Assembly (NCBI GenBank): GCA_036939755.1
Contig: JALLAZ010000962.1
Span: 1 to 11,018 of the forward strand
Origin: Stephanodiscus triporus
Taxonomy: Eukaryota; Bacillariophyta; Thalassiosirophyceae; Thalassiosirales; Thalassiosiraceae
Direction: 5' to 3'
DNA: 11,018 bases
Shown here piece by piece: positions 8,230 through 11,018 of this stretch; the stretch's first letter is position 1; every line of letters starts with the position of its first letter. Both the position numbers and the translations under genes were made by a program. Under the pieces are notes generated by a model, which worked only from the letters and a program-made list of their open reading frames with translations, was not told where the DNA came from and made no database searches.

Positions 8230-10324
8230 ATGAAGAAGCTCTCGAAGGGCCTACTCCATGCACGGGACATTCTAGGTAAGTATGACAACCCAGTGGAGAT
8301 TGGAACCACCACCAAAGCCATCGACCTCAACGGCCCCAGGAATGCCCCATCAGAATACCTCAAGCATAGATGAGCCCCTCAAGTCTCCCTTGGATTTGAC
8401 AATTTATATGGAACAATGACGGGGACGACCACGACAGCAACAGAGATGACAAAAACGATGATGCCATACCCCAAGGCCAAAGAAAACAGAAACACGTTTC
8501 CCAAAAACAATGATGCATACTCGTACGCATCTTCCAAATTGCCCCCGGAAGAACTCCTCTCCCCCACACTCAAGTGGATGGCAATGCCAACGTCATCACA
8601 ACAGCAACAGATGATCGATATGTCCACACTCCAGTGGCAATCGACAACCCCAACGTCAACACATCCATCACCCCAGATGAACGTCACTGCCACACCTGAG
8701 TGGCACACCACAATGCCAACCTCAGAAACACAATCACTCCCAACTGCAAGCCTGCCCATACCTCAATGGACCCACCCGACATCGTCCGACCTAGCACATG
8801 GCATCATCTGGCCATGCAACCTCATTGAGATCATCAGTGCCATCAAGAGAATGCCCCCACAATGACATACCCCTCCCAAATCCACCTTTGAACTCACAAG
8901 CGAGGCAGCTGAACAAAACTATATGTTGTTGATGCACAAGCAAAAGGGCAGTCTCGCGGCATCAATGGAATCACAACCTGACTCGACAGTGGGTTACAGC
9001 TCAGAGTTCCGTGACGAGACAAAACTGTCTCATCTCTTTGCACGCCACCCCAACTGGAATCGGATGACCCCAATCTTACAAAAGGGGTCCGATTGGCCCC
9101 TCGAGCCACTTGACGAGGACAGCCGACATGCAAATGTCGAGGAAGCACTTGCCTTCAGGAACCACAAGGGCGCATCACTGCAACCCGAGCTCCTCAAGCA
9201 ACTCATCTTGAAGGACATACACCACAGGTACTGTCTCCCGCTACCGCTCAGAAAGGCCACCAAGATCCCGAACATCCTGATTGCGCCAATGAACATCCAA
9301 AAGCAGAACACAATCAATGAATTCTGTCAGATTGTGCCCAAGGATCGTTTGACTCACGACCAGAGTTTCGAGTGGTCATTGGGGACATCCGTCAACAGCT
9401 GAGTCATCACAGAAGAACTGCTCCCATGTATGTTCGGATCATGCATCAGGCGGATCGTCAATTGGGCTGTCACCGCTCATCGTCTCTACCCCAACCTTCT
9501 GATACTGGCATCCAAGATCAACTTCAAGTCTGCCTTCCGACGAATGCATCTCGGCACGGACACGGCATCACAGACGTGCACCATGCTTCCAGAATTGAGC
9601 ATCCTCCTCATGTGGCTACGTCTAAGCTACGGCAGCAAGCCATGCCTGTACATGTGGGACATCTTCTCGTAGACAATGTGCGACTTGGCGAATGCCATCC
9701 TCTTCAGTGACGATTGGAATCCGTCCGACCTGTTTGCTCCAAACCAACCGCTAGGGCCTTCATGAGTCCTCCTCGACAACAACATCCTTTTTGGTGAGAG
9801 AGCGGAGTTGATCGTCAACATCCCAAATGACCTCCGGGGCTCGCATGACATTTACATTGACAACGTCATCTCCTCATGGTTGGCATCCCAGGCACCAACA
9901 ACGTTGCCCGCGGAAAATCTGCCTCTCTCCTTGCCATTGACACCACCGCACGGCCGAACCATTCTGAAGAACTTATCCCCCGGGAGAGCATGGATGCACA
10001 TGACAAGCTGTATGCAGAAGCGGGCCTGATGGAAATCAAGATGATCCTCAGCTGGGAATGGGACTTCTGACGCCTCAAGATCTTGCTCCCCGAGAACAAG
10101 TTCATTGCATGGACAACTGACATTTCACGTTGTTTCAAGACACTCGAGTCAACCATCGGCCGACTGGACATCTCACCCTCATTGTTCCAGGTGTCCATCA
10201 TTTTCTCAGCCATCTCCGAGAGCTCCAATGTATGGCCAACCATTGCCGGTCGATCCGAATCAACGATCCTTGCCGAGACGACCTCTGACTCATGCTCCCA
10301 TTCCTTGACATTGCCAGGAAGGGG
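8230..10324 (+). pseudogene. Decayed reverse transcriptase / RNase H-like gene
   Basis: Frame 1 reads from ATG 8230 to about 9867 with stops at 8371, 8863, 9400, 9670 and 9763. It shifts to frame 3 (about 9875-10158, stop at 10068) and to frame 2 (about 10160-10324, stop near 10289). Conserved parts: RLTHDQSFEWSLGTSVNS (9343-9399), like the H-L-S-x-P-x-G-x-SVN motif of DIRS/Ngaro-type RTs; motif A KINFKSAFRRMHL around 9514-9552; motif C DIYIDNVI at 9847-9870; then GIPGTNNVARGK, TIGRL and VPGVHHFLSHLRELQ. Motif A has Asn for the catalytic Asp and motif C reads YIDN for YxDD. It is therefore dead even apart from the stops. The 3' end is cut where the second hairpin repeat begins. No recombinase or integrase is seen. 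Confidence 0.8.
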
Positions 10325-10431
10325 GAAATCTGCGTAAGAATCTTGAAGAAGTACGTACCAGCTCAGCAGGTTTGGGTTCGGTTTGGTCGGTGTTGGCAAG
10401 ATAGCCCCCTCCTAAAGGTACCAGTCTGGTA

Positions 10432-10554
10432 TCTGGTAACAACTGAGAAAGGACTTCCTGGAGACTTCTCCATCCGGAGTCTCCAGAATCTCCAGGATGT
10501 CTCCAGGACATCTCCAGGAAGTCTCCAGGAAGTCCTTTCTCAGTTGTTACCAGA
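10432..10554. repeat. Perfect 37-bp inverted repeat in copy 2
   Basis: Arms 10432-10468 and 10518-10554 are exact reverse complements with a 49-base loop. The loop and right arm carry 11-bp units of the form xxTCTCCAGGA, the complement of the unit in copy 1. The arms run from TCTGGTAACAACTG inward. Confidence 0.95.
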
Positions 10555-10563
10555 CTTGTAGAT

Positions 10564-10605
10564 ACCCTAACCCCCTAACCAACCCTAACCCTAACACCCT
10601 AACCC
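10564..10605 (+). repeat. Interstitial telomere-like tract
   Basis: CCCTAA units with single-base variants (CCCCCTAA, ACACCCTAA) at the 3' end of repeat copy 2, in the same orientation as the tract of copy 1. Confidence 0.8.
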
Positions 10606-10724
10606 GTTCTGTCAGTGGAATTTTAGCTCCACAATTTTTGGTACGATTTATTGTACTACCAAAAATCGTAAATCGTGCTGTACGATGTTTGGCATGAGTT
10701 TACCACCCCCAAATAGAGTAACCC

Positions 10725-10802
10725 AGAAAATCAAATCTGTCATCTGTCTGTCTGCTGGTCCGTCGTGTTTTTGTGTTTTTAGGAAAGCAGATTTGATTTT
10801 CT
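10725..10802. repeat. 15-bp perfect inverted repeat
   Basis: AGAAAATCAAATCTG at 10725-10739 and its complement at 10788-10802, 48 bases apart. Confidence 0.75.
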
Positions 10803-10868
10803 CGGATTTTCCATTTTAGTTCATTTTTGTGTCCCGGAAAAACCGAATATGTCATCTGTCTGTCTGCT
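10738..10868 (+). repeat. 19-bp direct repeat pair
   Basis: TGTCATCTGTCTGTCTGCT occurs at 10738-10756 and 10850-10868, each followed by a related CGTCGT/TGTCGT word. It could be a short tandem duplication of a roughly 112-bp unit. Confidence 0.75.
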
Positions 10869-11018
10869 CATCTGTCGTCCTTTTTTTCTGGCGGGATCCC
10901 CCAGAGAGCCAGTTTCCCACGGCCACAAAAAATCAACGCCGCGATGACAACTGTATGTTGAGTAATGCTGTGGAAGGGGTTGAATTTAGGCATGGAGGGG
11001 GGAATCATGGGAAATTTT

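Larger units (their letters stand above)
10325..10605 (+). repeat. Hairpin / telomere-tail repeat, copy 2
   Basis: Starts GAAATCTGCGTAAGAATC like copy 1, shares the CAGCTCAGCAGGT block, and ends in the same GTAGATACCCTAACCCCC-type junction and CCCTAA tract. It has a longer middle segment (about 10385-10431) than copy 1. It abuts and truncates the RNase H-like pseudogene. Confidence 0.85.
10606..11018. other. Right flank, no gene seen
   Basis: AT-rich, without a convincing coding region on either strand. Holds a 10-bp inverted repeat (10634-10643 with 10657-10666, core TTTTTGGTA), a 15-bp inverted repeat and a 19-bp direct repeat listed separately. Confidence 0.5.

Noticed and set aside
8230..10324. 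TGA codons read as sense or selenocysteine
   Set aside because: There are also TAG codons and frameshifts, so decay explains them better.
5386..10605. Calling the two direct repeats true LTRs
   Set aside because: No TG...CA ends, no primer binding site or target duplication seen, and copy 2 cuts into the RNase H-like coding part.

Overview
The window looks like nuclear DNA of a unicellular stramenopile, most likely a diatom. The evidence is one multi-exon gene with seven very short GT-AG introns (78-93 bp), a retroelement whose protein sequence resembles a reverse transcriptase family I associate with diatom genomes, and TTAGGG-type telomere-like tracts. The organism assignment is inference; no rRNA or organelle marker is present.

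Left half (356-5224, minus strand): one spliced gene for an ABCB/P-glycoprotein-like multidrug ABC transporter. Removing seven introns gives 1418 residues. The domain order is unusual: TMD1 - NBD - NBD - TMD2, not the usual TMD1-NBD1-TMD2-NBD2. Both NBDs have intact Walker A, Q-loop, LSGGQ, Walker B and H-loop. The protein stops exactly where a C-terminal NBD would start. Just past the stop, in another frame, lies a short stretch that resembles the first strand of such an NBD. The gene therefore looks like a rearranged or permuted full transporter that may still carry two TMDs and two NBDs. Two of its introns are exactly 90 bp, open in frame, and would insert 30 residues if retained. Its 5' flank (5225-5385) holds a perfect AP-1/GCN4-type palindrome.

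Right half (5386-10605): repeat and retroelement territory. Two direct copies of a 260-280 bp repeat (5386-5646 and 10325-10605) bracket about 5 kb. Each contains a long hairpin built on an 11-bp tandem unit and ends in a CCCTAA tract. Between them lie a MITE-like element with 25-bp terminal inverted repeats (5761-6052), a decayed gag-like pseudogene (about 6615-7966) and a decayed RT/RNase H pseudogene (about 8230-10324). All are littered with stops and frameshifts, and both catalytic aspartate positions of the RT that I can place are partly changed to Asn. The second repeat copy begins abruptly inside the RNase H-like region.

Far right (10606-11018): no gene; AT-rich DNA with small inverted and direct repeats. 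I see no tRNA, rRNA, CRISPR or prokaryotic feature. The strongest candidates for something undescribed are the permuted transporter architecture and the hairpin plus telomere-tail repeat family.
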